Shown: piece after piece, positions 5,694 to 13,549 of the stretch
How the letters are laid out: every line of letters starts with the position of its first letter
Numbering within the stretch: position 1 is the stretch's first letter
Source: a virus
IMG/VR virus record: IMGVR_UViG_3300020125_000181
Location: 1 to 21,042 of that record
Direction: 5' to 3' (one strand)
Length of the DNA stretch: 21,042 nucleotides
Notes under the pieces: model-generated
Told to the model about the DNA's origin: nothing
Database searches by the model: none
What the model saw: the letters and a program-made list of their open reading frames with translations, nothing else
Made by a program: the position numbers and the translations under genes

Positions 5694-5897
5694 TCATCGT
5701 TCGGTCTCGTAATCGAGCGGCTGTGCGTACTGTTCGAGTTCGTCGCTGAGCGCGGCGAGCTGTTCGGCGATCGCGAATTCGCGGGGCGCCAGCCATCGCG
5801 CCAGGTCGACGGCGCGGCGGGCGCGCCGCTCCAGCCAACCCGCGAGGCCGATCGCGGCGAGCGCTGCGCGCTTGCGCCAGTACGGCGTGGTCCTCAT
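5694..5897 (-). CDS. 67-aa amphipathic protein, unknown
   Basis: ATG at 5897 overlaps the upstream stop as ATGA. The protein is predicted helical: a basic start (MRTTPYWRKRA), a weakly hydrophobic stretch (ALAAIGLAGWL), an Arg-rich amphipathic helix and an acidic end (DELEQ ... DYETER). It could associate with membrane or a partner protein. No family recognised. Confidence 0.65.
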   Translation of the reverse strand: MRTTPYWRKRAALAAIGLAGWLERRARRAVDLARWLAPREFAIAEQLAALSDELEQYAQPLDYETER

Positions 5898-6325
5898 CGT
5901 CGTTGCTCCGTCCATGCGGCGTGGGACATGACGCTGCCGGGGTGCGCGAGGCAGTCCGGGCAGGGGTGCCAGCCGCCGGCGTTGGTGCCGCGGTCGCGGA
6001 GCACGCGGTCGGAGCCGGCGACGCTGCGGCGGCCCGGCTCGTGCCGGGTGCTGGCGCGGCCGGTCACTTTGCGGCGGTACTCGATCGAGCCGTGGTCGCC
6101 TTCGGCGCCTTGCACGTACGCGAAGCCGTGGCAGGTTGGGCAGGCGGGCGGCAGGTGCGGCGGGCGCCAGTCGGGCGGCCGGTGCGCGTCGATCGTGCGG
6201 ATCGGCGCGACCTGCTCGGGATGCTGCGCGCCGCCGGCGACGCGGGTCGACGGGTAGCAGTCGCGGCAGACGCGGGCGCGGGGTGATTTCCAGCCGCCGC
6301 AGTTCGGGCATCGCCACGTCACCAT
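5894..6325 (-). CDS. Zinc-ribbon protein with four CxxC motifs
   Basis: This 143-aa protein has CPNC at residues 6-9, CRDC at 20-23, CPTC at 62-65 and CPDC at 122-125. This implies two zinc sites, one from each pair, with a long polar linker. Such ribbons usually bind DNA or RNA polymerase. It is the first early gene after the attP-like site, so an early regulator is possible. The ATG at 6325 was chosen because the open frame further upstream (to 6394) runs through the repeat region; neither start has a good ribosome site, and the mRNA may be nearly leaderless. Confidence 0.7.
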   Translation of the reverse strand: MVTWRCPNCGGWKSPRARVCRDCYPSTRVAGGAQHPEQVAPIRTIDAHRPPDWRPPHLPPACPTCHGFAYVQGAEGDHGSIEYRRKVTGRASTRHEPGRRSVAGSDRVLRDRGTNAGGWHPCPDCLAHPGSVMSHAAWTEQRR

Positions 6326-6336
6326 CAGCGCCGTCC

Positions 6337-6573
6337 GACACCAAGTTGGCACCAAAACCGGAGCGGACGGACGGGGACGGTGCGGGACGGACACGGACGA
6401 CGGATCGGCGCTAGCCCAGCGCTAGAGCCAAATCCGTCCCGTAGCGTCCGTGTCCGTCCCTGTCCGTCCGATGCGTGATCGGTGTCTGACACCAGTACGC
6501 AGCGCCCGCGATCGCTGTATCCATGCGGGATCCGCGTCGTGGCGGCCGGGTCAGACACCAAGATGACACCAAA
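6337..6573. other. Candidate phage attachment site (attP) with arm-type, phased and core repeats
   Basis: The region lies directly after the integrase gene. A core-like inverted repeat, GGCGCTAGC (6407-6415) and GCTAGAGCC (6421-6429), differs at one position and has a 5-nt spacer. On each side are four copies of a hexamer at exact 10-bp steps: GGACGG/A at 6365, 6375, 6385, 6395 and the inverted form at 6434, 6444, 6454, 6464. The midpoint of these arrays (6417) coincides with that of the core (6418). Outside are paired GACACCAA-type elements 11 bp apart (6337/6348 and 6554/6565) and an inverted pair GGTGTC-T-GACACC (6481-6493). The layout fits arm sites, accessory-protein sites and core of a tyrosine integrase. 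Confidence 0.55.
6364..6470. repeat. Long interrupted inverted repeat of phased decamers
   Basis: A 16-bp perfect inverted repeat, GGGACGGACACGGACG (6384-6399) with its complement at 6445-6460, and an outer 9-bp repeat (6364-6372 / 6462-6470) enclose a 45-nt centre. It could fold as a stable hairpin and end integrase transcripts, besides any role in recombination. Confidence 0.8.
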
Positions 6574-6597
6574 CGGTCGCTGCATCGCCCCTTCCGC

Positions 6598-7818
6598 CTA
6601 CCCTTCCAGCGGGGCGGCGGCGGCGCGCGGTGTAGTGGCCGCGTGCGCTGTCGCCCTCTCCGCCGCCACGTACGCGGCCAGCTCGCGCGCCGCCCGCTCG
6701 TGCGCGGCGCCTTGGTAGTACACCGACTTGATCAGCTTCGCGTCCTTGTGCCCGACCCGCAGCGCGCACGTATCAAGCGAAATGCCGCGGTCGTACATGA
6801 TCGTGATCGCGGTCGCGCGCAGATCATGCGACGTGAAGTCGGAGCGGCCGGCGGCTTTCAGCGTCGGCGCCCACACCGCGCGATCGAAGTACGCGCCGGC
6901 CACGCGGCCGTCGACCATCGGCCAGTCGCGGCCGTCCGGCATCACCCACAGCCGTGATCGCCCGGCCGGCGTCGCCGGCAGGTGCGCGGTCGCGGTCGCT
7001 TCGGCGACGCGCAGCTCGCCCAGCTGTTCGCGGAACAGCTGCACCTCGTCAGGCAGCAGGGGGATCACTTTCGGGCGGCGTTCCTTCGGCTCCGGGATCG
7101 TGATGGTGGCACCGTCGACGTCGACCTGCCACCGCTCCAGCGTGAGCAGCTCCGAAATTCGGCAGCCGACGCGGCCCTGCAACAGCAGGAGCCGCACGTA
7201 CCGGGCCGGCGCGGCGAGCGCGAAGGCGTCCAGCTCGGCTGGTGTCAGCACCTTGCGGGTGCGGGGCCGCAGCTTCGGCGGCTTCACGTCGAGCAGCCGC
7301 TCCGGGATCGCGCAGCCCTCCGCGCGGGCGTAGCGGAGCGTGGCCTTCAGTCCGCCCAGCTCGTCTTTCGCGGACTTCGGATGCTTCGCGGCGCGGGCGC
7401 GGTGCGCGGCGGCGACGCGGCTCGGGTTCAGCAGGTGCACCGGCACCGCCGCGAACTCGCCTTCCATCCACGGCCGCAGGATCCGCCGCCACCACGCCAG
7501 CCCGCCGGCGGTGAGATCGCCCTCCACGATCTTCGCGTCGAGCAGCTCGCCGGCGGCGACGCCGAGCGTGAGCGTGCGCGGCGCGGTGTCGGGCGTCAGG
7601 CCAGCGCTGCGCCACTGGCGCAGCTCATTGATCCGCCGGTTCGCGGCGCGGACGCCGTCCGGCGTCGCCGGGAACGTTTCGACGTGCATCCCGAGCGACG
7701 GGAACGTGAGCCGGACGCGGACACGGCCGGTCGTGCGGTGCAGGTCCACGCCGGGCTCTAGCGTGATCCCGTGCAGGTGCACGGGGGTGCCCCTGCGGGC
7801 GGCGGTGGTAGTGGACAC
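6598..7818 (-). CDS. int: Tyrosine integrase
   Basis: This 406-aa recombinase would integrate the genome at a host attB and, with an excisionase, excise it. Residues about 10-65 look like a three-stranded arm-binding domain, 85-180 is the SAM-like core-binding domain, and 190-385 is catalytic. Active residues: Arg220 (GCRISELLTL), Lys245 or Lys250 (EPKERRPKVIPL), His331 and Arg334 (HDLRATAIT), His357 (VGHKD) and Tyr367 or Tyr368. The GTG at 7818 has AAAGGA about 8 nt upstream and starts 13 nt after the excisionase-like gene, so the two are co-transcribed. The gene looks intact. The C-terminal Ala-rich tail is longer than usual. Confidence 0.93.
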   Translation of the reverse strand: MSTTTAARRGTPVHLHGITLEPGVDLHRTTGRVRVRLTFPSLGMHVETFPATPDGVRAANRRINELRQWRSAGLTPDTAPRTLTLGVAAGELLDAKIVEGDLTAGGLAWWRRILRPWMEGEFAAVPVHLLNPSRVAAAHRARAAKHPKSAKDELGGLKATLRYARAEGCAIPERLLDVKPPKLRPRTRKVLTPAELDAFALAAPARYVRLLLLQGRVGCRISELLTLERWQVDVDGATITIPEPKERRPKVIPLLPDEVQLFREQLGELRVAEATATAHLPATPAGRSRLWVMPDGRDWPMVDGRVAGAYFDRAVWAPTLKAAGRSDFTSHDLRATAITIMYDRGISLDTCALRVGHKDAKLIKSVYYQGAAHERAARELAAYVAAERATAHAATTPRAAAAPLEG

Positions 7819-7831
7819 CGGGTACGTCCTT

Positions 7832-8155
7832 TCAGCTGCCGCTCGGGTCGTCCGGGCGGCTCCGCCGCATCGTACTCCCCCGGCTGCCGGGCCTGCGTCG
7901 CTCGCCGGCGGCGTGCGCGTCCGCGATCGCCTGCATCTCGGCGCTGATCGCGGACCAGATCACGAACCGGACGCGGCGGCTGATCTCCCACACCGGCAGC
8001 TTCCCCTGCCGGATATAGACATTCACGGTGTGCGCCGTGACGCCCAGCCGGCGGGCGGCTACCTCGATCGACACGTGCTCGTCGGCGTGCGGATGCTCTT
8101 CGGCCATCATCGTCGGCCCCACCTTCCCCCGCTCACTCTCGTCGTGCTGCGGCAC
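7832..8155 (-). CDS. xis: Excisionase-like HTH protein (recombination directionality factor)
   Basis: 107 aa from GTG 8155. A MerR-type winged HTH lies at about residues 28-67 (VSIEVAARRLGVTAHTVNVY followed by IRQGKLPVWEISRRVRFV), the usual domain of small excisionases. The C-terminal tail is Arg/Ser-rich. Adjacency to the integrase supports the assignment. Start is uncertain: GTG 8155 sits 5 nt after a possible -10 and would be leaderless, whereas ATG-ATG at 8110/8107 has AGGTGG about 10 nt upstream. The phased repeats upstream (8201-8270) share their hexamer with the attP-like site, consistent with self-regulation by the same protein; that link is inference. Confidence 0.75.
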   Translation of the reverse strand: MPQHDESERGKVGPTMMAEEHPHADEHVSIEVAARRLGVTAHTVNVYIRQGKLPVWEISRRVRFVIWSAISAEMQAIADAHAAGERRRPGSRGSTMRRSRPDDPSGS

Positions 8156-8160
8156 GGGAA

Positions 8161-8189
8161 GGTGTACGCCCGCACGCGTCCAGGGTCAA
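8161..8189 (-). promoter_or_regulatory. Candidate promoter for the xis-int operon
   Basis: Minus strand TTGACC (8189-8184), a 17-nt spacer, then TACACC (8166-8161). The -35 is good and the spacing ideal, but the -10 is weak (no final T). A start near 8155 would make the GTG leaderless. Confidence 0.35.
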
Positions 8190-8200
8190 GCGGCCCGACG

Positions 8201-8270
8201 CGTCCCACACCGTCCCGCCGCGTCCCAACGCGTCCCACAACGTCCCCACCCGTCCCGCAGCGTCCGCTGT
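8201..8270. repeat. Seven-copy array of 10-bp phased repeats upstream of xis
   Basis: CGTCCC occurs at 8201, 8211, 8221, 8231, 8241 and 8251, and CGTCCG at 8261, each followed by four variable bases. The period is exactly 10 bp, so all copies face the same side of the helix. Two TGGCGGT units at 8271 and 8281 continue the phase. The hexamers are those of the attP-like arrays. Confidence 0.9.
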
Positions 8271-8306
8271 TGGCGGTAGTTGGCGGTTCTCTGCGCGTTT
8301 CCGACG

Positions 8307-8329
8307 AAGCCCGCAAATTGCGCGGGTTT
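8307..8329 (-). terminator. Hairpin after the last structural gene
   Basis: AAGCCCGC (8307-8314) pairs with GCGGGTTT (8322-8329), with one G-U pair on the plus strand and one A-C mismatch on the minus strand. It begins 3 nt after the stop of the 89-aa protein. It probably ends structural transcription before the lysogeny module, although the U-tract is poor. Confidence 0.45.
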
Positions 8330-8332
8330 CCG

Positions 8333-8602
8333 CTAGCCGGCGAGCACCGCCTGCACCTGCGACAGGATCTGCGCGTCCGTGATCACGCCCGCGTCGCTGC
8401 CGGGATCCTCGTTGCCGCTGGCGATCGCGGACGCCCACGCCTCATCCCAGGCGGGCGCCGCGCACACGTCCCAGCGATGCTCGACCGCCCACTCGTCCGG
8501 GTCGGCCGGGTCGATCGGTCCCGGCTCGGTCGCGGCAGCCGCCGCCACCCGGCCCCGCAGCGATGAGGACTTCGTCATGTCGAACACGTCGCTATACGCC
8601 AT
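8333..8602 (-). CDS. Small conserved tail-module protein, unknown
   Basis: 89 aa from ATG 8602, with AAAGGAT about 7 nt upstream. The pattern is MAYSDVFDMTKSSSLRGRVA, a central DPDEWAVEHRWDV segment and an end with AGVITDAQILSQVQAVL. From memory, proteins of this form sit at the end of tail-tip clusters in many phages and have no known role. It closes the structural operon just before a hairpin. Possibly a minor virion or chaperone protein. Confidence 0.75.
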   Translation of the reverse strand: MAYSDVFDMTKSSSLRGRVAAAAATEPGPIDPADPDEWAVEHRWDVCAAPAWDEAWASAIASGNEDPGSDAGVITDAQILSQVQAVLAG

Positions 8603-8617
8603 CGTCCGATCCTTTCG

Positions 8618-9448
8618 TTAGGGGGCGCCGGGGCCGACCCGGATTGCGGTCCACCGCGTCGTTGCACCGAGAATCGTCCACGCGACGGCGGCCGACGGGA
8701 CCAGGAACGCGAACAGCGCGATCTGCGTTGGGGTCTTCACGTCGAGCGTCGCGGCGGCCGGCACCGCGAACCGCGCGAACCCCTGATTGATCCCGCGCGT
8801 CACGGCGGTGATGTTCGAGACCACCACGATGCCGGTCGCGGTGGTCGGCCATGCTCCGATGCTGGCGTAGAGGTAGGTGGCGACGTCCACGGCGGCCACC
8901 TGCACGTCGAACTGTGCCGACACCATCCACCGCCCGACGCCGAGCAGCGCGCTCGATCCGGGCACGACGGTCGATGTTGCCGTGACGGTCAGGTTCCCGG
9001 TGCCGAGCTTGTCCACGTAGCCGACGCCCGCCGACTGCGGATCCGCGAACACGCGCTTGTCGGTCAGCGCGCCGGCCGTCATCTGCGCGATCGGCAGCTC
9101 CCACGTCGCGAGCGTCTGCGTCGGCAGCGTGGCCGCATCGCGGTAGAGCAGCTCGGCGTGATTGTCGGCCGGCGTGAACCGCACCACGAGCAGGCCGTTC
9201 GCGGTCGCCGGGATGCTGGCCGGCGTCGCCAGCTCGGCGTAGTGGCCGTCCAGCCACGCCGCGCCGATCGCGACATTGATCACCGGCCCCGCGGCCAGCG
9301 TCGGCGCCAGCCCGGTGGGCGCGCCGAGCCCAAGCGGTGACGCGTCCACGCCGCTCGGGATCCACAGCCGCGCCATCTTCCGCCAGCGGGCTTCCGAGCT
9401 GACGGCGCCGTCCGCGCCGTCGGTCGGCCATACGGTGAGATCCGGCAT
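8618..9448 (-). CDS. Putative receptor-binding / minor tail protein
   Basis: 276 aa, ATG 9448, with AAAGGA about 10 nt upstream. The N-terminal part (1-45, with ARWRKMARLWIPSGVDASPL) looks like an attachment segment. The middle holds beta-rich repeats. The C-terminal half (about 150-276) is beta-rich and ends with GATTRWTAIRVG, a pattern typical of jelly-roll heads of phage tail tips. Its place directly after the Gp37-like protein fits the host-recognition component of the tip. No enzymatic motif is seen. Confidence 0.65.
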   Translation of the reverse strand: MPDLTVWPTDGADGAVSSEARWRKMARLWIPSGVDASPLGLGAPTGLAPTLAAGPVINVAIGAAWLDGHYAELATPASIPATANGLLVVRFTPADNHAELLYRDAATLPTQTLATWELPIAQMTAGALTDKRVFADPQSAGVGYVDKLGTGNLTVTATSTVVPGSSALLGVGRWMVSAQFDVQVAAVDVATYLYASIGAWPTTATGIVVVSNITAVTRGINQGFARFAVPAAATLDVKTPTQIALFAFLVPSAAVAWTILGATTRWTAIRVGPGAP

Positions 9449-9452
9449 TGGC

Positions 9453-10559
9453 TCAGTTCCTTTCCAGCTGGCGCAAGCGTTTCTGAGTCGAGCCCAGCAT
9501 CCGCCACGCGGTCAGGTTGACGGTCGCCGCGCCGAGCGCCGGGACGATCGTGGCGGGCGCGTTCCCGGCCAGCGTGATCGTCGCTTCGACGATCACGTCC
9601 GTGATCGACACGTCCCCGACCCGGACGGTCGCCAGGTCGCCCACGTTCCAGTCGCGCAGGAATTGCTGCGCGCCGGTGTCGAGCGCTTCCATCGCGACCG
9701 CGATCGGGTGCGCGCCTTGCGCGAGCGTTTCGGCGGCGGTCTGGTCCATCTCGACCGCGGACGCGGTGTCGCGGCGGTCCTGGAAATTCTCGATCCGGCC
9801 CCAATCCGCGATGCCGGCGGTGTCGGCGGTTTCGCGGATCACGCGGGCGGTGCCGTCGCCCTGGCCGGCCACGTAGACATACGTCATGTCGGGAACCTCA
9901 GCGACGCTCGACCAGCTGGCGAGCGTGCCCAGCTCGACCGAGAACACGGCGCCGCCGCTTGGTTGGAACACTTCGAACGCCAGGTCGCGGACGCGCATCC
10001 CGATCTTCGCGGCGGTCGCGATCGGCACCAGGAAGTCGAGCAGCTCCTGATAGCGGGCGCTGGTGGTGATCGTGCCGCCGAACGCGGCGGGGGTCGGCAC
10101 CGACAGTCCCGGCACCTGCCGCGCCGCGATCGCGAGCGGCCCGGCGTTGCGGTTCACGTAGCCGGCGATCACCTGCGACGCGGGGCCGGTCTGGGTGTCG
10201 TATGCCTGGGTCGAGTACGGCGGGGCGGCGGTGGCGGGCTGCGGATGCGCGAGCCGCGCTCGCAGCCACACCAGATCATCGACGCCGGACACGGTCAGCA
10301 TGTCGTCGCCGGCCGCGTCGAGTTCGCGTTGCAGGCGGGTGACGGGGCCGGAGCGGTACACCACGCCGTTGGCGAGCACCAGCAGGCGGGGCCGGTTGGC
10401 GGTGATCAGCACCTGCGCGGCGGCGGTCGCGGATGGCAGCACCAGCTCATACGTGGACACGGCGTTGTGGCGCGCGATCAGCGTTACCGATTCGTACGTG
10501 TCGACTTCCGCCAGCCGGGTTGTCCAGTCGCACGCCACGAGCGTGAAGTCGGCGGCCAC
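9453..10559 (-). CDS. Tail tip protein, Siphovirus ReqiPepy6 Gp37-like
   Basis: 368 aa, GTG 10559, one nt after the Dit stop. The pattern of N-terminal strands (TYESVTLIARHNAVSTYELV), LLVLANGVVYRSGPVTRLQR, a mid region with GYVNRNAGP, and the C-terminal FLRDWNVGDLATVRVGDVSI matches the ReqiPepy6 Gp37-like family common in actinobacterial phages. It probably builds the tail hub below Dit. The family is recognised; the structural role follows from position. Confidence 0.85.
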   Translation of the reverse strand: MAADFTLVACDWTTRLAEVDTYESVTLIARHNAVSTYELVLPSATAAAQVLITANRPRLLVLANGVVYRSGPVTRLQRELDAAGDDMLTVSGVDDLVWLRARLAHPQPATAAPPYSTQAYDTQTGPASQVIAGYVNRNAGPLAIAARQVPGLSVPTPAAFGGTITTSARYQELLDFLVPIATAAKIGMRVRDLAFEVFQPSGGAVFSVELGTLASWSSVAEVPDMTYVYVAGQGDGTARVIRETADTAGIADWGRIENFQDRRDTASAVEMDQTAAETLAQGAHPIAVAMEALDTGAQQFLRDWNVGDLATVRVGDVSITDVIVEATITLAGNAPATIVPALGAATVNLTAWRMLGSTQKRLRQLERN

Positions 10560-10560
10560 G

Positions 10561-11421
10561 CTACGCCGCCAGCCACTGATTCCGCCACGCGAACGTCGCG
10601 AGCGCGGTCGGGTCGGTGAGCGCGATCGACACCTGCACGCGATTCTGTCCCGCGACCAGCGGCCACAACGCGCTGGCCGGCGTCAGCCGCGGATACGCAT
10701 TCGAGCCGTCGATCGTGACGGTCTTGAATCCGGGCCGCGCGTCGACGACCAGCGTCGAGCCGGCCGCGAGCGCGCCGCTCACGGTCCACGCCTGGCCGGT
10801 GGTGAGATTCTGCGCGGTGACGTCCGTCCCGGGGCCGAGCACCGTCACCACCGGCCAGCTCGGCACGTCACCGGTGATGTTGACCGTAAACACGGCGAAC
10901 GCGTCGGAGGCGCCCAGGATCAGCGGCAGGAACGGGAACCATGTCGTGACGGTCGAGCCCTGCGACACCGATACTGACGATTCCAGGTTCTCGAGCCAAT
11001 ACGGCCAGGCGGCGCGGAACAGCAACGTCCCGACGTTGAAGTCCGCCAGTTCCTCCGCCAGCTCGTCAAGGCCGGAGTCGTACGTGCAGCGCAGGAACCG
11101 GCCGGCGTACGCGCCGTCGACGATCGTGAGTGTCCCTTCGCCGCGGGCCGGGTCGAGCACATGCGCCCAGCGGCGCAGCTCGTCACGATCCGACAGCGTG
11201 CCGGGCATCACGGTCGGGATCGTGACGACGCGTTCCAGGTGCCGCGCGCCCAGCCACCGCGACCCGTTCCGGCCCGGCACCGGGAGCGTGCTGGTCTGCA
11301 CCGGCGGCATCATCCGGCCGGCGGCGCCGGCCCGCATCCGGAACCGCACGACGCCGCCGCCGGGATCCTGATACTCGACCGTTTCACAGCCCGGCTCGGG
11401 CGTCACGGGAGGGATGCTCAC
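10561..11421 (-). CDS. Distal tail protein (Dit-like)
   Basis: 286 aa. The N-terminal domain has the Dit pattern (RNGSRWLGARHLERVVTIPT, then LSDRDELRRWAHVLDPARGE and GRFLRCTYDSGLDELAEEL). The C-terminal galectin-like domain ends with a beta pattern (LVAGQNRVQVSIALTDPTA). It forms the ring joining tail tube and tip. The GTG at 11421 overlaps the tape-measure stop as GTGA. Confidence 0.85.
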   Translation of the reverse strand: MSIPPVTPEPGCETVEYQDPGGGVVRFRMRAGAAGRMMPPVQTSTLPVPGRNGSRWLGARHLERVVTIPTVMPGTLSDRDELRRWAHVLDPARGEGTLTIVDGAYAGRFLRCTYDSGLDELAEELADFNVGTLLFRAAWPYWLENLESSVSVSQGSTVTTWFPFLPLILGASDAFAVFTVNITGDVPSWPVVTVLGPGTDVTAQNLTTGQAWTVSGALAAGSTLVVDARPGFKTVTIDGSNAYPRLTPASALWPLVAGQNRVQVSIALTDPTALATFAWRNQWLAA

Positions 11422-13388
11422 CGGCCCGTCCTGAGCAGTTCGAGCCGCCGGAAGCCGTACGCGATGTCGGCCGCGTCGGCGGTGCGGACGTGCAGGTTCA
11501 GCACGTAGGAGCCGCCGTGGTCGGCCACGATCTCGCGCAGCAGATCCTCGGGCGCCACGATCTCGCGGCCCGCTTCGCCGCCGACGAACAGCGTCGGCGC
11601 GGTCAGCACGCCGCCCTTGGCGAGCGTCGGGATCCGCGGGAACTGCACCGACCCGCCGCCGACGGAGCCGCCGCCGATGCTCTTGCTGGTGCCGGGAATG
11701 GTCACCTTCGGGATCGGGATCCGCGGGATCTGAATGCTGGTCGAGTTCCAGGACGCGATAAAGGAATTGATCGGCGCTTTGATCGCGTTCGCGATCTGCG
11801 TCGCCTTCGCCCGCACGCTGCCGACCTTGTCGCCCAGGTAATTGATGATCCCGCTGATCGCGTTGCGGACGGCGCTGTACGCGTCATGGGCGGCGCTGCC
11901 GACCGCATCGAACGCCGACTTCACCTTGCCGATGCTGGAGCCGATCGCGCCGACGATCCCGCCGATAAACGACTTGAGGCCGTTCCATGCGCTCTTCACG
12001 GAGTCGACGGCGGACCGGGCGCCGGTCACGATCATGTTCCAGATCCGGGCGAGCAGCGCGAACGCCGCGGTGACCGGCGCGGCCAGGATCGTGACGATCG
12101 ACGCCCAGGTGGTGCGCAGCCACGCCACGAACCCGCGGACGGTGCCGGACACGGCGCTGGTCATCGCCGTGAACGCCGCCTTGATCGTGTCGCGGGCGGT
12201 GTTCGCGGCGTTCTTGATTCCCTCCCACGCGTTCGTGATCGCGGCCGTGATCTTGTCCCAGTTTTTCCACATCAGCACCGCGATAAAGATCAGCGCGGCG
12301 ATCGCGGCGATCACCGCCAGGATCGGCAACAGCGCGCCCGACGTGACGACCGCGAACACGGTCATCGCGATGTTCAGGAGCACGATCGCGCTGGCGAGCG
12401 CCGTCACGCCGATCACGAACGCCCGCATCAGCGCCGGGTTTTTCTGGAGGAACTCGGTGAACGTGAGCAGCTTTGCCATCACCTTCGACACGATCGGCAG
12501 CAGCGCCGCGCCGAACGCCGCCGACGCCTGCTCGGTTTCTGCCGCGAGCCGGCGTTGCTGGCCGGCAAGCTGGTCGCCGGTGCGTTCCGCGTCGCCTTGC
12601 GCCTTCGACGTCTGATCCATCAGGATCGCGTACCGGGCCTGCACCTTCTGCGCTTCGGTCAGCTTCGGCGTCTTCCCCTTCAGCGCCATCGTCAGCGCCG
12701 ACTCGGTGTTTTTCAGCGTGATCCCGGCCCGGATCGCCTGATCAGAGCTCCTGCCGTGTTCCTTGATCGCCTTCGCGTACGCGCTGGTCGCGAGATTCAC
12801 CTTCTGATGCGCCATCGTGATTTTGCCGGCGTCCTTGACCGGCTTCGTCAGCCCCAGCGCGAGCGCTTCCGCGGCGACCGCGTCGGCGCTCAGGTTGACG
12901 CCGAACTTGCGCAGCGGCTCCGCCTCCCCGGCCAGGCCGGACCGGAGCTTGTCGAGCATCTCGGTCACGTCCTGATTGAAGAAGGACGCCATGTCGCCGC
13001 CCAGCCCGACCAGCGTCGTCGACATCTTCGCCATCTGCTTTTCGGTCAGGCCGGCGGTGCGGAGCATGTTCCCGAACCCGTTCGCGGAGTCGAGCGCCGC
13101 CCGCTGCGAGATCCCGAACGCGTCGGCGGTGGTCTTCGACCAGTCGACGACGCCTTTCGCGCTCTTCCCAAACGTGACCTGGGTCGCGCTCATCGCTTCG
13201 TTCAGGTTCGACGCCTGTTGGACCGCTTTCGCGCTGAACAGCGCGACCGCGCCGAGCGCCGCGACGGCCGGCGCGAACGCCTTCTTTGCCATCGCGCCGG
13301 CCTTGGACGAACTCTTGCCGATCTCCTGGGAGCCCTTCGCGAGCTGGTCGGTCTTCGCGATGTACTCGACATAGACCTTCGGGTTCAC
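11418..13388 (-). CDS. Tape measure protein
   Basis: 656 aa. It sets tail length and travels with the DNA at injection. The N-terminal part is Ala/Lys-rich helices (TKPVKDAGKITMAHQKVNLA, ALKGKTPKLTEAQKVQARYA). Residues about 322-374 form a long hydrophobic region (two or more membrane helices). The later part has repeated Trp-containing helices and a Gly/Ser/Ile-Pro-rich stretch before the conserved LAKGGVLTAPTLFVGGEAGR. At roughly 0.15 nm per residue the tail would be near 100 nm. The GTG at 13388 overlaps the chaperone stop as GTGA. Confidence 0.95.
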   Translation of the reverse strand: MNPKVYVEYIAKTDQLAKGSQEIGKSSSKAGAMAKKAFAPAVAALGAVALFSAKAVQQASNLNEAMSATQVTFGKSAKGVVDWSKTTADAFGISQRAALDSANGFGNMLRTAGLTEKQMAKMSTTLVGLGGDMASFFNQDVTEMLDKLRSGLAGEAEPLRKFGVNLSADAVAAEALALGLTKPVKDAGKITMAHQKVNLATSAYAKAIKEHGRSSDQAIRAGITLKNTESALTMALKGKTPKLTEAQKVQARYAILMDQTSKAQGDAERTGDQLAGQQRRLAAETEQASAAFGAALLPIVSKVMAKLLTFTEFLQKNPALMRAFVIGVTALASAIVLLNIAMTVFAVVTSGALLPILAVIAAIAALIFIAVLMWKNWDKITAAITNAWEGIKNAANTARDTIKAAFTAMTSAVSGTVRGFVAWLRTTWASIVTILAAPVTAAFALLARIWNMIVTGARSAVDSVKSAWNGLKSFIGGIVGAIGSSIGKVKSAFDAVGSAAHDAYSAVRNAISGIINYLGDKVGSVRAKATQIANAIKAPINSFIASWNSTSIQIPRIPIPKVTIPGTSKSIGGGSVGGGSVQFPRIPTLAKGGVLTAPTLFVGGEAGREIVAPEDLLREIVADHGGSYVLNLHVRTADAADIAYGFRRLELLRTGR

Positions 13389-13549
13389 CGCCGCGCCGCC
13401 TTCCGGTGGGCGCGCGCCGTTTCGCGCAGCTCGCGACGCATGTACCGGGCGAGCGCGGCGTGCTCGTCATCGGTGAGCGCGTCGACGTCGCGCGGCGTCA
13501 TCCGCCAGAACCGGCAGAACACGGCTAGCCCATCGAGCTCGCGCTTGTG
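13385..13549 (-). CDS. Tail assembly chaperone, frameshifted C-terminal part (T)
   Basis: This frame lacks its own good start and is probably reached by a -1 frameshift on CCCTTTC (13555-13549). It adds 54 residues (HKRELDGLAVFCRFWRMTPR and onward, ending in a Arg/Lys-rich helix) to the first 99 residues of the upstream protein, giving a 153-aa fusion. The stop overlaps the tape-measure start. This is the standard G/GT arrangement next to tape-measure genes. Confidence 0.8.
   Translation of the reverse strand, partial: HKRELDGLAVFCRFWRMTPRDVDALTDDEHAALARYMRRELRETARAHRKAARR

Noticed and set aside
6401-6434. tRNA 3' end as the attachment core
   Set aside because: No T-arm sequence or CCA-proximal pattern could be found in the core region.
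8201-8290. CRISPR array
   Set aside because: Unit is only 10 bp with a 6-bp conserved part; no spacer-repeat structure or cas genes.
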